Origin: Runella zeae DSM 19591
GTDB taxonomy: Bacteria; Bacteroidota; Bacteroidia; Cytophagales; Spirosomataceae
Assembly: GCF_000423565.1 (NCBI RefSeq)
Contig: NZ_KE384042.1
Span: 122,482-186,481 of the forward strand
Length of the DNA stretch: 64,000 bases
Reading direction: 5' to 3'
Part shown: positions 1-7,694 of the stretch, one piece after another
How positions within the stretch are numbered: the first letter of the stretch is position 1
How the letters are laid out: every line of letters starts with the position of its first letter
Position numbers and translations under genes: made by a program
The notes under the pieces: model-generated
The model's database searches: none
Told to the model about the DNA's origin: nothing
The model's input: only the letters and a program-made list of their open reading frames with translations

Positions 1-364
1 CAGGAATCGCCCCTTCTAAACCTCGACCTGTAGCGATGAAAATCTTGCGGTCGTCGGTAGCCCAGAGTAATACCAGACCATTGTCTTTATCTTTTTGACC
101 TACGCCCCAGCGGCGACCAAGCTCAAAAGCATAATCACCTGCGGGATAGGGCTGCGTAGTTTTGACGACTACCACCGTGATTTGGGTAGAAGTGGAGTCG
201 TTGTAAGCACGAAGTTTCTGTTCAAGAGTTTCTAATTCAGTTCGGTTGAGCATTCCCACATAGTCATTGACCAAACGCTTCGGCGACATAGGGTCGGGAA
301 TATTCTGTGCTCTTAAGAGCAAGTTGGAACAACCAAAAAGAAAGATAAAAAGTAGATAACGCAT
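1..364 (-). CDS. TPM-domain (YgcG-like) secreted protein, 3' end cut by window edge
   Basis: The visible 121 codons start with a hydrophobic signal segment (MRYLLFIFLFGCSNLLLRAQ) and continue into a TPM fold, recognisable from the segment LETLEQKLRAYNDSTSTQI, then VVVVKT and GRRWGVGQKDKDNGLVLLW. TPM proteins of this type are exported or membrane-anchored; their biochemical role is poorly defined. The ATG at 364 is chosen because it begins the signal peptide; an in-frame ATG at 376 would add four residues. It is the third gene of a lemA-TPM-TPM cluster, 51 bp after the preceding stop. An LFGC sequence could alternatively be a lipobox. The C-terminus lies outside the window. Confidence 0.85.
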   Translation of the reverse strand, partial: MRYLLFIFLFGCSNLLLRAQNIPDPMSPKRLVNDYVGMLNRTELETLEQKLRAYNDSTSTQITVVVVKTTQPYPAGDYAFELGRRWGVGQKDKDNGLVLLWATDDRKIFIATGRGLEGAIP

Positions 365-415
365 AGGGCTTGACATCACTCTCTCTATGAAACGAGCCAA
401 GTGATAAATGTGAAG

Positions 416-850
416 TTAACCAAAAGAAATATCATCAGAAAGCTCATTGACATCGTCATCTTGACGAGGGAAGTACGTTTTGAGCTGTTGGCCTGCTTTT
501 TCGATGCCTTTACTCAGTCCAAGGGCAAACTCCTGTTTCGCAAAGTGACTTCGCATCAAATCACGGGTACTGTTCCAAAAATCGGCAGGAACGCACTCAT
601 TGATGCCTTTGTCGCCTATTACTGCAAATTTGCGATCTTCATAGGCTAAATAAAACAACACACCGTTTTTGAGTTCAGTACGATTCATACCCAACTCGGC
701 AAATACTTCTTTGGCGCGTTCTATCACATCTGGCTCCAAGGACTTTCCTTCAATATGCACTCTTATTTCGCCAGAGGTAGCTAATTCTGCTTGGCGGATA
801 GCCTCTAAGATTTGCTCTTGTTCGGAGGCTGATAAAAAGAAATGTTCCAT
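416..850 (-). CDS. TPM-domain protein, cytoplasmic type
   Basis: This 144-residue protein is a short TPM-domain protein without a signal peptide or membrane segment. Family features are the N-terminal helix (LSASEQEQILEAIRQAE), the SGEIRVHIE strand and the NGVLFYLAYEDRKFAVIGDKGI core. It ends in an acidic tail. The ATG at 850 is preferred to an upstream in-frame TTG at 892, because the homologous region begins at MEHFFLSASEQ. It follows lemA by about 70 bp and precedes a second TPM gene, a common Bacteroidetes arrangement. The function is unknown; a link to LemA at the envelope is inferred only from gene order. Confidence 0.85.
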   Translation of the reverse strand: MEHFFLSASEQEQILEAIRQAELATSGEIRVHIEGKSLEPDVIERAKEVFAELGMNRTELKNGVLFYLAYEDRKFAVIGDKGINECVPADFWNSTRDLMRSHFAKQEFALGLSKGIEKAGQQLKTYFPRQDDDVNELSDDISFG

Positions 851-920
851 ACTGAAAAAATGAGATTGCGGATTGAGCAGACCCTGCTTCAATCCGCAAA
901 TGATAAGATAATAAGACTAC

Positions 921-1502
921 TTAGAATTTGACGCTAGGAGCGGTTTGAGCGGCTTGGGAAGCTTCAAAGTATCCTTTGGCTTGGAAGCCAAACATTCCTG
1001 CAAACAAGGCCGCTGGAAAAGTACGAACCGACTGATTGTAATCTTTTACGACATCATTGAAGTCGTTGCGAGCTACACTGATGCGGTTTTCGGTACCTTC
1101 TAATTGGGCTTGCAAATCCAAAAAGTTTTGATTTGCTTTTAAGTTGGGGTAATTTTCGGCTACAGCCAACAACCGCGACAGCGTACCACTAAGTTGGTCT
1201 TGAGCTGCTTGGAACTTCTGGATGTTTTCGGGGGTAAGCTGCTCAGCTGATAGATTGATAGAGGTAGCTTTTGAGCGCGCTTCCATCACAGCCGAAAGGG
1301 TATTTTTCTCAAAATCGGCGGCTCCTTTTACAGTATTTACTAAGTTGGGAATCAAATCAGCCCGTCGTTGATACTGAGTTTGTACTTTTGCCCAAGCCCC
1401 GTTGACAGTCTCGTCTTTTCCTACGAGGCCGTTGTAGGTGCTACATCCGTACATACCAACTAGCAGAAGAACAACGACAACGATGATGGTGGTTTTTGAC
1501 AT
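921..1502 (-). CDS. lemA: LemA family membrane protein
   Basis: The 193-residue protein has one N-terminal membrane helix (about residues 5-20, TIIVVVVLLLVGMYGCS) and a long helical domain typical of LemA: AWAKVQTQYQRRADLIPNLV, followed by the ENYPNLKANQNFLDLQAQL and EGTENRISVARNDFNDVVK segments. Length is normal for the family (about 185-200). LemA proteins are anchored with the helical bundle outside the cytoplasm; the molecular function is not established. It is the first gene of the minus-strand lemA-TPM-TPM cluster. An ATG at 1502 begins the protein directly before the membrane segment. Confidence 0.95.
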   Translation of the reverse strand: MSKTTIIVVVVLLLVGMYGCSTYNGLVGKDETVNGAWAKVQTQYQRRADLIPNLVNTVKGAADFEKNTLSAVMEARSKATSINLSAEQLTPENIQKFQAAQDQLSGTLSRLLAVAENYPNLKANQNFLDLQAQLEGTENRISVARNDFNDVVKDYNQSVRTFPAALFAGMFGFQAKGYFEASQAAQTAPSVKF

Positions 1503-1630
1503 GGTAATGTTAGATTTTAGTTTAACAGATGCAAATTTGTTTAAATCTAATGCTTTTGACTAAATAATTACACAAACGGTCACAAAGAGAGATATGCTAT
1601 ATTTTTTTATATACCATAAAAACTATTTGT

Positions 1631-3160
1631 TTATTTGTCTTGATAAATCATCTCCAAGATGCCTTCTAAATACTCGCGGGAATTGCTCAAACGAGGCACT
1701 TTATTTTGGCCGCCTAGCTTACCTCTTCGCCCCATCCAATCATAAAATGTACCCAATGGTACGGCATGAAGTAGGGGTTGGAGCAAAGCTAGCTCCATGT
1801 ATCTCTTGGCATCATAGTCAGAGTTGACCTCTCTTAATTTTTGGTCCAACAGATTACAAAACTCTTCTAAGTTGTGGGGGGCTCTACTAAATTCAATAAT
1901 CCATTCGTGGCGACCTTTGCTACCGTCGTCCATATATACGGGGCCAGCCGTATAATCATTGATAATGGCCCCCGTATGCTCGCAAGCATAAGTAATAGCG
2001 GCGTCGGCGTTTTCGATAATCACCTCTTCGCCAAAAGCATTGATAAAGTGCTTGGTACGTCCGCTGATTTTGATACGAAATGGGTATTTAGAAGTAAACT
2101 TAATGGTATCACCGATTTGATAGCGCCACAAGCCACTATTGGTAGAGATGACAAGCGCATAGTTTTTGTCAAGTTCTACTTCATCGATAGTGAGGGCTTT
2201 GGGATGAGTCTTGTCCCATTCTTCTGCGGGAATAAACTCATAAAAAATACCGTAGTCAAGCATTAAGAGCATTTCGCCGGGCAGTGCCAAATCATCTTGA
2301 AGGGCAAAAAAGCCTTCTGATGCATTGTAAGTTTCCATGTAAGTGACCTTATCACTCGGGAAGTATTTTTTCATGAAAAGCTCACGATAGGGCTGAAAGG
2401 CTACTGCCCCGTGAATGAAAACCTCAAAATTGGGCCAAACATCGAGCATGTTTTTGGCTCCGTGTTCTTCCATGATGCGGTCTAAAAGCACAATCGTCCA
2501 AGTAGGAACCCCTAAGATACTCGTCACATTTTCTTTGCCACATATATCGGCCATTCGAGCGAGTTTATCTTCCCATTTGTCCATCAGGGCCACATCGATA
2601 GGCGGGGTGCGAAGAAACTCCGCCCAAGTGGGCAGGTTTCGCATAATCACCGCCGATACATCTCCTACCATTCCTCCTTCTTGGTGGAAAGGATTGTCGT
2701 GGAGACTGCCTCCAATAGAAAGACCTTTGCCTTCAAACACAAGGGAATTAGGGCGATTTTGGGCATAGAGCGTCATGACATCCTTCCCCCCTCTATAGTG
2801 ACAATCTTCCAGTGACTCGGGAGTAATCGGTAGGTATTTGCTACGGGCATTGGTCGTACCCGACGATTTTGAAAACCATTCTACGTCAGACGGCCAAAGC
2901 ACGTTTTGTTCTCCTAACAATACACGTTCTATATACGGAAACAAGTCTTCATAAGTAGAAATAGGAACCCGTTCTTGGTATTGTTTGATAGTCTGAATCG
3001 TTCCATAGCGATATTTAATCCCCCAGTCGGTATAGCGAGCAGCCTCAATCAGTTCATGGAATGTCTGATGCTGAACCTCCACAGGATGTTTCTTGAAATG
3101 CTCGATGCGTTCGGCTCGGCGTTTCATAAAGAAGATGAGTATGTCGTTCAGCAGCGGCAC
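1631..3160 (-). CDS. GH3 auxin-responsive-promoter family adenylate-forming enzyme
   Basis: The 509-residue protein belongs to the GH3 branch of acyl-adenylating enzymes, known in plants for joining amino acids to hormone carboxylates and widespread but mostly uncharacterised in Bacteroidetes. The ATP-binding motif SSGTTNARSKY lies at residues 99-109. A YNASEGFFALQ segment and a later NSGLWRYQIGDTIKF segment match the other two adenylation motifs. The start is a GTG at 3160, chosen because the N-terminal sequence MPLLNDILIFFMKRR has the length and pattern usual for bacterial members; an ATG at 3127 is the alternative. It stands alone between its neighbours. The substrate cannot be told from the sequence. 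Confidence 0.9.
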   Translation of the reverse strand: MPLLNDILIFFMKRRAERIEHFKKHPVEVQHQTFHELIEAARYTDWGIKYRYGTIQTIKQYQERVPISTYEDLFPYIERVLLGEQNVLWPSDVEWFSKSSGTTNARSKYLPITPESLEDCHYRGGKDVMTLYAQNRPNSLVFEGKGLSIGGSLHDNPFHQEGGMVGDVSAVIMRNLPTWAEFLRTPPIDVALMDKWEDKLARMADICGKENVTSILGVPTWTIVLLDRIMEEHGAKNMLDVWPNFEVFIHGAVAFQPYRELFMKKYFPSDKVTYMETYNASEGFFALQDDLALPGEMLLMLDYGIFYEFIPAEEWDKTHPKALTIDEVELDKNYALVISTNSGLWRYQIGDTIKFTSKYPFRIKISGRTKHFINAFGEEVIIENADAAITYACEHTGAIINDYTAGPVYMDDGSKGRHEWIIEFSRAPHNLEEFCNLLDQKLREVNSDYDAKRYMELALLQPLLHAVPLGTFYDWMGRRGKLGGQNKVPRLSNSREYLEGILEMIYQDK

Positions 3161-3230
3161 GTATAATTTGTTTTTAGTTCAATAAACATAAATAAAATGA
3201 TTGAAAGAATAAAAAAATGTACTAATTCTC

Positions 3231-4121
3231 TCAATCTTTCGGGATGCGATTAGGGTAATCGGTAATGATTCCATCCACTCCCATGGCTTTTAGTTTCTGC
3301 ATTTCGGCGGTTGTGTTTACAGTCCAAGGGATAACTTTTATTCCTTGAAAATGTAATAGCCGTACTTTTTCGGAATTTAACAACTGATAATAAGGACTAT
3401 ATATGTCAGGCACAAAGCCCAGAGCTTCTAAGTTGTTGTGGATGCCTCTAAGATTGCTTACAAGAGCCGCTAAGGGTACTTTTTGATAAATACCTCGCTG
3501 GATTTGTTCTTTCCAATATCTGAGGATATTGAAATCAAAACTCTGAATTACGATGCGATTGGCAGGAAGCAGATTAATGATTTCTTTATATACCAAGTCT
3601 GAGAATAAGGCTACAGGTGGCTGGGTTTTATCGTATTCGCTTTCATTGCTTTTGATTTCAATGTTGTACAAAAATAAAGGAATCTGCTGTTGAATCCGAA
3701 AAGCTTCAGCAGCCTCAATTACCTCCTGCAGAAGGGGTTTATAGGCTTTTAGTTTTTGTTGTTGGGGAAAATTTCCGTTTCCCTTACTTCCTACATCATA
3801 GCGTTTGATTTCGTCGTAAGGGAGTTGATATAAAATAATTTTTTGGTTTTTAGGGATGGCATTGCCGTCAGGGGCGAGTGAAAAATCAGGATGAAAATAA
3901 GGGTCGTGAGAGACCACTACTTGCAAATCTTTAGAGATAACTACGTCTAATTCAAGCGTATTGACTCCTATTTCAAGTGCTTTTAAGAAGGCAGGAATGG
4001 TGTTTTCGGGCATCAACCCACGACAACCACGATGGCCTTGCCAGTTGAAGGAAGCAGGTTGGACGTAAGAGTTTTGCATAGATATCGTTAAAAAAAGCAA
4101 TGAAGAAAGATAGAATCTCAT
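3231..4121 (-). CDS. Secreted glycerophosphodiester phosphodiesterase
   Basis: The 296-residue protein has an N-terminal signal peptide (MRFYLSSLLFLTIS) and a GDPD domain. The hallmark HRGCRGLMPENTIPAF begins at His30; ELDVVISKD supplies the metal-binding acidic residues near 57-59, and SHDP gives His72. The C-terminal VDGIITDYPNRI is also typical. Members hydrolyse glycerophosphodiesters to glycerol-3-phosphate and an alcohol. This one probably acts in the periplasm or at the surface. The ATG at 4121 follows a matching -7 element (TAGCTTTG, 4148-4155). No transporter gene is adjacent. Confidence 0.92.
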   Translation of the reverse strand: MRFYLSSLLFLTISMQNSYVQPASFNWQGHRGCRGLMPENTIPAFLKALEIGVNTLELDVVISKDLQVVVSHDPYFHPDFSLAPDGNAIPKNQKIILYQLPYDEIKRYDVGSKGNGNFPQQQKLKAYKPLLQEVIEAAEAFRIQQQIPLFLYNIEIKSNESEYDKTQPPVALFSDLVYKEIINLLPANRIVIQSFDFNILRYWKEQIQRGIYQKVPLAALVSNLRGIHNNLEALGFVPDIYSPYYQLLNSEKVRLLHFQGIKVIPWTVNTTAEMQKLKAMGVDGIITDYPNRIPKD

Positions 4122-4147
4122 GCTACTTGTGATGGTCGTACTCTTTG

Positions 4148-4179
4148 CAAAGCTAGTTATTTCTCATAAATCTATCGAA
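4148..4179 (-). promoter_or_regulatory. Promoter of the GDPD gene
   Basis: Read on the minus strand, TAGCTTTG at 4155-4148 fits the Bacteroidetes -7 consensus TAnnTTTG exactly. A TTCG, a one-base variant of the -33 TTTG, lies 20 bp further upstream. The implied start of transcription is about 20 bp before the ATG at 4121. Confidence 0.5.
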
Positions 4180-4241
4180 AAGTATGAGAATTAGCTCAAT
4201 AAATATCCTTTATAAAAGGGTATATAATTTTTTGAAAAACT

Positions 4242-4272
4242 TTTGGAAGCAAAAATTATTCCGCTACTTTTG
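4242..4272 (+). promoter_or_regulatory. Promoter of the leu leader and leuA
   Basis: TTTG at 4242-4245, a 19-bp spacer and TACTTTTG at 4265-4272 form a perfect Bacteroidetes sigma-A promoter. Transcription would start near 4279, about 33 nt upstream of the leader peptide start codon. Confidence 0.75.
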
Positions 4273-4311
4273 TAGAAGAAATACGCGTATAGCGAAAATT
4301 CGCAAGCAACA

Positions 4312-4365
4312 ATGAGCAACAAAAATATGATTCAAAGAAATCTCCTTCGCCTCACTTGGTCATAA
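4312..4365 (+). CDS. leuL: Leucine-operon leader peptide (17 aa)
   Basis: The small reading frame encodes MSNKNMIQRNLLRLTWS. Three Leu codons out of four positions (CTC CTT CGC CTC, 4342-4353) sit just before the stop at 4363-4365. It lies downstream of a perfect promoter and upstream of mutually exclusive hairpins and leuA. This is the layout of a leader peptide whose translation speed senses charged tRNA-Leu. The stop codon lies at the edge of the first hairpin, so a ribosome stalled at the Leu codons would cover strand 1. The assignment rests on position, codon content and the hairpins, not on homology. Confidence 0.75.
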   Translation: MSNKNMIQRNLLRLTWS

Positions 4366-4428
4366 GTGAGAAGGGGTGTTTTTGCGAAAAGGAAAAGCCC
4401 TTTCTCACCCCGAGAAAGGTTTTTTTTT
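4351..4428 (+). promoter_or_regulatory. leuA transcription attenuator (alternative hairpins and terminator)
   Basis: Four pairing segments can be seen. Segment 1 (CTCACTT, 4351-4357) pairs with segment 2 (AAGTGAG, 4364-4370). Segment 2 extended (GTGAGAAGGG, 4366-4375) pairs with segment 3 (CCCTTTCTCAC, 4398-4408) over 10 bp with one bulged T. Segment 3 (CCTTTCTC, 4399-4406) pairs with segment 4 (GAGAAAGG, 4412-4419), followed by nine Ts: an intrinsic terminator. A ribosome stalled at the Leu codons would mask segment 1, allow 2:3 pairing and prevent the 3:4 terminator. Termination under leucine excess is inferred from this geometry. Confidence 0.75.
4399..4428 (+). terminator. Attenuator terminator hairpin upstream of leuA
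   Basis: An 8-bp perfect stem CCTTTCTC/GAGAAAGG with a 5-nt loop is followed by nine consecutive Ts. It lies 68 nt before the leuA start and after the leader peptide, so it acts inside the leader rather than at the end of a gene. Confidence 0.8.
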
Positions 4429-4496
4429 GAATTTTACTAACTTTGAAGAAGTTTAACCCAAAATAAAACTTAATAATCCATCCCTCTTTACAAACA

Positions 4497-5651
4497 ATGA
4501 GCCAGAGAGTTCAAATTTTCGACACTACATTGCGCGACGGCGAGCAAGTGCCGGGGTGCCAGTTAACTACCGATGAGAAGATTGTTGTCGCCAAAGAACT
4601 CGAAAAGCTGGGTGTTGACGTCCTCGAAGCAGGGTTTCCGATTTCGAGCCCGGGCGATTTTCGTTCAGTAGTTGAAATTTCAAAAGCAGTACGTGAGCCT
4701 GTGATTTGTGCACTTTCTCGTGCCATCAAAGGTGATATTGACGCCGCTGGGGAAGCACTACAATATGCCAAACGTGGCCGAATTCACACAGGATTAGGGT
4801 CTTCGGATATCCACATTCAGCACAAGTTCAATACCACCCGCGAGAAAATTGTGGAGCAGGCTATTGGGGCGGTCAAACACGCCAAAACTTATGTAGAAGA
4901 CGTGGAGTTTTATTGCGAAGACGCTGGACGAGCAGACTTAGCTTTTTTGGCTCATCTCGTAGAGTCGGTCATCAAAGCAGGTGCTACAGTCGTCAATATC
5001 CCTGATACCACTGGTTACTGTTTACCTCACGAATACGGTGACAAAATCAAGTATATCTTCGAAAATACTTCTAACGCCCACCAAGCCACGATTTCTATTC
5101 ATTGCCACAATGACCTCGGCTTGGCTACTGCCAATACCATCGCAGGTGTAATGAGTGGCGCGCGGCAAGTAGAAGTTACCATGAATGGTATCGGTGAAAG
5201 AGCCGGTAATACTTCTCTCGAAGAAGTAGTGATGGCCCTTAAGGTACGCAAAGAAATGGGTTATGAAACAGGTATCAATACCCAATTGCTCTATCCTACA
5301 AGTCAGTTGGTATCCAAAATGATGCGGATGCCTGTACAGGCCAACAAGGCGATTGTAGGGCGTAATGCCTTTGCGCACTCTTCTGGAATTCACCAAGATG
5401 GATTTTTGAAGCACGCCTTCAATTACGAAATCATGAACCCAAGTGATGTAGGAGTAGATAAGTCGATGATTGTGTTGACCGCGCGTAGCGGACGTCACGC
5501 CCTCAAGCATCGTTTGGAGCTATTGGGTTATACTTTTGACAAGCCTACTTTGGATATTATTTATAAGCAATTTTTGGATGTAGCTGATGTCAAGAAGGAA
5601 GTAAATGACAAAGATTTGGTAGAGCTTGCTCGCGAAATAGTGGTGGCTTAA
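4497..5651 (+). CDS. leuA: 2-isopropylmalate synthase, short form without regulatory domain
   Basis: This enzyme condenses acetyl-CoA with 2-oxoisovalerate in the first committed step of leucine synthesis. The 384-residue protein shows the HMGL-like barrel motifs [10 protein letters not shown] (residues 8-17), IPDTTGY, the metal site HCHNDLGLA and the signature [14 protein letters not shown]. The accessory part [20 protein letters not shown] is also present. It ends about where the barrel and linker stop in the roughly 520-residue E. coli LeuA, so the C-terminal leucine-binding LeuA dimer domain is absent. That fits control by the attenuator upstream. No leuB, leuC or leuD is adjacent. Closely related citramalate or homocitrate synthases are the alternative but match less well. 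Confidence 0.9.
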   Translation: MSQRVQIFDTTLRDGEQVPGCQLTTDEKIVVAKELEKLGVDVLEAGFPISSPGDFRSVVEISKAVREPVICALSRAIKGDIDAAGEALQYAKRGRIHTGLGSSDIHIQHKFNTTREKIVEQAIGAVKHAKTYVEDVEFYCEDAGRADLAFLAHLVESVIKAGATVVNIPDTTGYCLPHEYGDKIKYIFENTSNAHQATISIHCHNDLGLATANTIAGVMSGARQVEVTMNGIGERAGNTSLEEVVMALKVRKEMGYETGINTQLLYPTSQLVSKMMRMPVQANKAIVGRNAFAHSSGIHQDGFLKHAFNYEIMNPSDVGVDKSMIVLTARSGRHALKHRLELLGYTFDKPTLDIIYKQFLDVADVKKEVNDKDLVELAREIVVA

Positions 5652-5686
5652 TCTTCATAGAATCATTATTGATAAATATAAAACGA

Positions 5687-5720
5687 AGTCGGTAGAAATT
5701 CTGCCGACTTTTTCTTTTTT
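5687..5720 (+). terminator. Terminator after leuA
   Basis: A 9-bp stem AGTCGGTAG/CTGCCGACT with loop AAATT is followed by a T-rich tract, 36 bp after the leuA stop. It supports leuA being a single-gene transcript. Confidence 0.85.
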
Positions 5721-5861
5721 AGTAACCTCTTTTTTCGACACTTCGACGTCCAAAACTGACGCCTCAGCAAGGGCAATTTTTGGGGAATCACAAAAAATCA
5801 AGAGCTTTGTTTAAATCCTCAAAAAAGTTGAAAACTATCCACTTTAAGTACTTCTTTGTGT

Positions 5862-6911
5862 ATGACAAAACTAAACGACAAATGGCTCAGGATAATTGGC
5901 ATTCCTGTGATTACGCTTGTTGCTTTGGTCGTATATCACGAAGGAAAAGCGGTCCAATATTTTGGACATGCCAAAGAAGTGTTTCATACGGTAGTGGCGG
6001 TAGTGATTTTATGGGAACTCAATCGGCTCGTTATCATCAAATCACGAGAAAAATATCCCGGTATCAAACTTACCCGGCAGCGTTTGGTTTTTTTGTTGGC
6101 TTGGACTTTTTCTATCACAATCTTAATCCGATTTCTATTCTCACTTTTTTACAGCCTCAATATGTTTTGGGGCTATGTGTTTCCTGTTGAGCGGTATATT
6201 TTCAACATCATATTTGGCTTGTTGATTTTGCTACCTATTTTGGCTTTATATGAAGGGATTTATCTGTATCAACAATGGAAAAGGACGTATTTTGAGGCTG
6301 AGCGCCTCAAAAAAGAAAACCTTCAGACGCAGCTTGATTCTTTGAAATCTCAGATTCAGCCACATTTTTTATTTAATAGTCTCAGTACTTTATCTTCCTT
6401 GGTGGCAGAGGACCCCAAAAAAGCCGAACGCTTCATCGAAGAATTATCGTCGGTGTATCGGTATTTGTTGCAAAACAATGAACAACCTTTGACTTCCCTC
6501 CAAAATGAACTTGAGTTTATTGATGCGTATTTTCATTTGCTACAAACTCGTTTTGGTAGCGGTGTTGTATTGGAAAAAAACATTCAGCATCAGCATCTAA
6601 ATTATTTGCTGCCACCGCTTACTTTGCAGTTGTTGGTCGAAAATGCCATGAAGCACAATATTGTCTTGAGTCATCAGCCATTGATGATTAAAATCTATAC
6701 TGACAAAGCCAATAACTTGTTTGTAATCAATAATTTACAGAAAAAACAAAAGAGTGTCATCTCTAATAAAACCGGACTTACCAATATCTCTAATAAATAC
6801 CGTTTGCTGGGGCAGTCTCATGTCGTAATTCGACAAACGGAGGCTATTTTTCAGGTAATGGTGCCGCTTATTTCACCCCAATATTTATCGGTCAATCACT
6901 CAGATTTTTGA
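5862..6911 (+). CDS. LytS-like sensor histidine kinase
   Basis: The 349-residue protein has four predicted membrane helices (about residues 11-25, 40-59, 75-97 and 112-135), a short coiled linker and a His_kinase domain. The phosphoacceptor motif QIQPHFLFNSL holds His168, and LVENAMKHN is the ATP-binding N box. The C-terminal G box is weak (TGLTNISNKYRLL). The ATG at 5862 is chosen over a TTG six bases upstream. The stop is one base before the start of the LytTR regulator gene, so the two form a two-component pair. The signal sensed is unknown. Confidence 0.93.
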   Translation: MTKLNDKWLRIIGIPVITLVALVVYHEGKAVQYFGHAKEVFHTVVAVVILWELNRLVIIKSREKYPGIKLTRQRLVFLLAWTFSITILIRFLFSLFYSLNMFWGYVFPVERYIFNIIFGLLILLPILALYEGIYLYQQWKRTYFEAERLKKENLQTQLDSLKSQIQPHFLFNSLSTLSSLVAEDPKKAERFIEELSSVYRYLLQNNEQPLTSLQNELEFIDAYFHLLQTRFGSGVVLEKNIQHQHLNYLLPPLTLQLLVENAMKHNIVLSHQPLMIKIYTDKANNLFVINNLQKKQKSVISNKTGLTNISNKYRLLGQSHVVIRQTEAIFQVMVPLISPQYLSVNHSDF

Positions 6912-6912
6912 T

Positions 6913-7689
6913 ATGAATATTTTAATTGTAGAAGACGAAGAATTGACGGCGCGTAAGCTACAGCGACTAGTACAAGAAGTTCAGCCTACCGCAGTAGTGG
7001 TAGGGTTTACGGCTACCATCGAAGACTCGGTGCGATGGCTTCGACAAAATCCCTCGCCCGATTTAATCTTACTAGATATTGAACTTGCCGACGGTCAAAG
7101 TTTTGAGATTTTTAACCAAGTCTCTATCACAAGCCCCGTTATTTTTACGACTGCCTATGACGAATTTGCTATCAAAGCTTTCAAACTTAATAGCATAGAT
7201 TATTTACTCAAACCTATCAAAGCTGAAGAGTTAAGAGTAGCATTTGCGAAGCTGTCGCAATTGAGAGAAATATTTGGCAAATCGTCGATTGATATACAGG
7301 ATTCTATCAAAAATTTGCTTTCACACTTAGCTCCTCCTGCCGAACCTACCTATCGCGAGCGCTTTTTAATCAGGCAAGGACAAAAGATGTTTTCGGTAGA
7401 AATCAGTCAAATAGCTTATTTTTATACGCGCAATAAACTTACTTTTGCCAAAACATACGACCAAAAAGACTACCTGATAGACTATACCCTTGATGAGATT
7501 TTACACGCGATTGATTCGCGCCAATATTACCGACTAAATCGCCAAATCATCGCATCTATACGCGCTATCGACAAAGTGCAGATGTATTTCAACAGTAAAT
7601 TGAAGTTGCAATTATCTCCCATGTTTGATGATGAGGTGATCGTAGGAAGAGAAAAAGTAAAAGACTTTAAAGAATGGCTAGGAGAATAA
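6913..7689 (+). CDS. LytTR-family response regulator
   Basis: The 258-residue protein has a receiver domain with acidic residues near 7-9 (VEDEE), phosphoacceptor Asp55 (LILLDIEL), the conserved Thr in FTTAYDEFA and Lys in YLLKPIKA. A C-terminal LytTR DNA-binding domain (about residues 150-255) contains IAYFYTRNKLTFAKT and YYRLNRQIIASIRAI. It is presumably phosphorylated by the kinase encoded one base upstream. Targets are not evident; LytTR regulators often act on neighbouring or exopolysaccharide genes in other bacteria, but nothing here points to a target. Confidence 0.94.
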   Translation: MNILIVEDEELTARKLQRLVQEVQPTAVVVGFTATIEDSVRWLRQNPSPDLILLDIELADGQSFEIFNQVSITSPVIFTTAYDEFAIKAFKLNSIDYLLKPIKAEELRVAFAKLSQLREIFGKSSIDIQDSIKNLLSHLAPPAEPTYRERFLIRQGQKMFSVEISQIAYFYTRNKLTFAKTYDQKDYLIDYTLDEILHAIDSRQYYRLNRQIIASIRAIDKVQMYFNSKLKLQLSPMFDDEVIVGREKVKDFKEWLGE

Positions 7690-7694
7690 TGTAC

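Noticed and set aside
5022-5510. Minus-strand frame of 162 codons within leuA
   Set aside because: leuA is unambiguous on the other strand, and this frame has no protein-like pattern or promoter.
5780-6190. Plus-strand frame of 136 codons overlapping the start of the histidine kinase
   Set aside because: The kinase frame carries the family motifs; this one is an offset reading with Cys- and Tyr-rich nonsense sequence.
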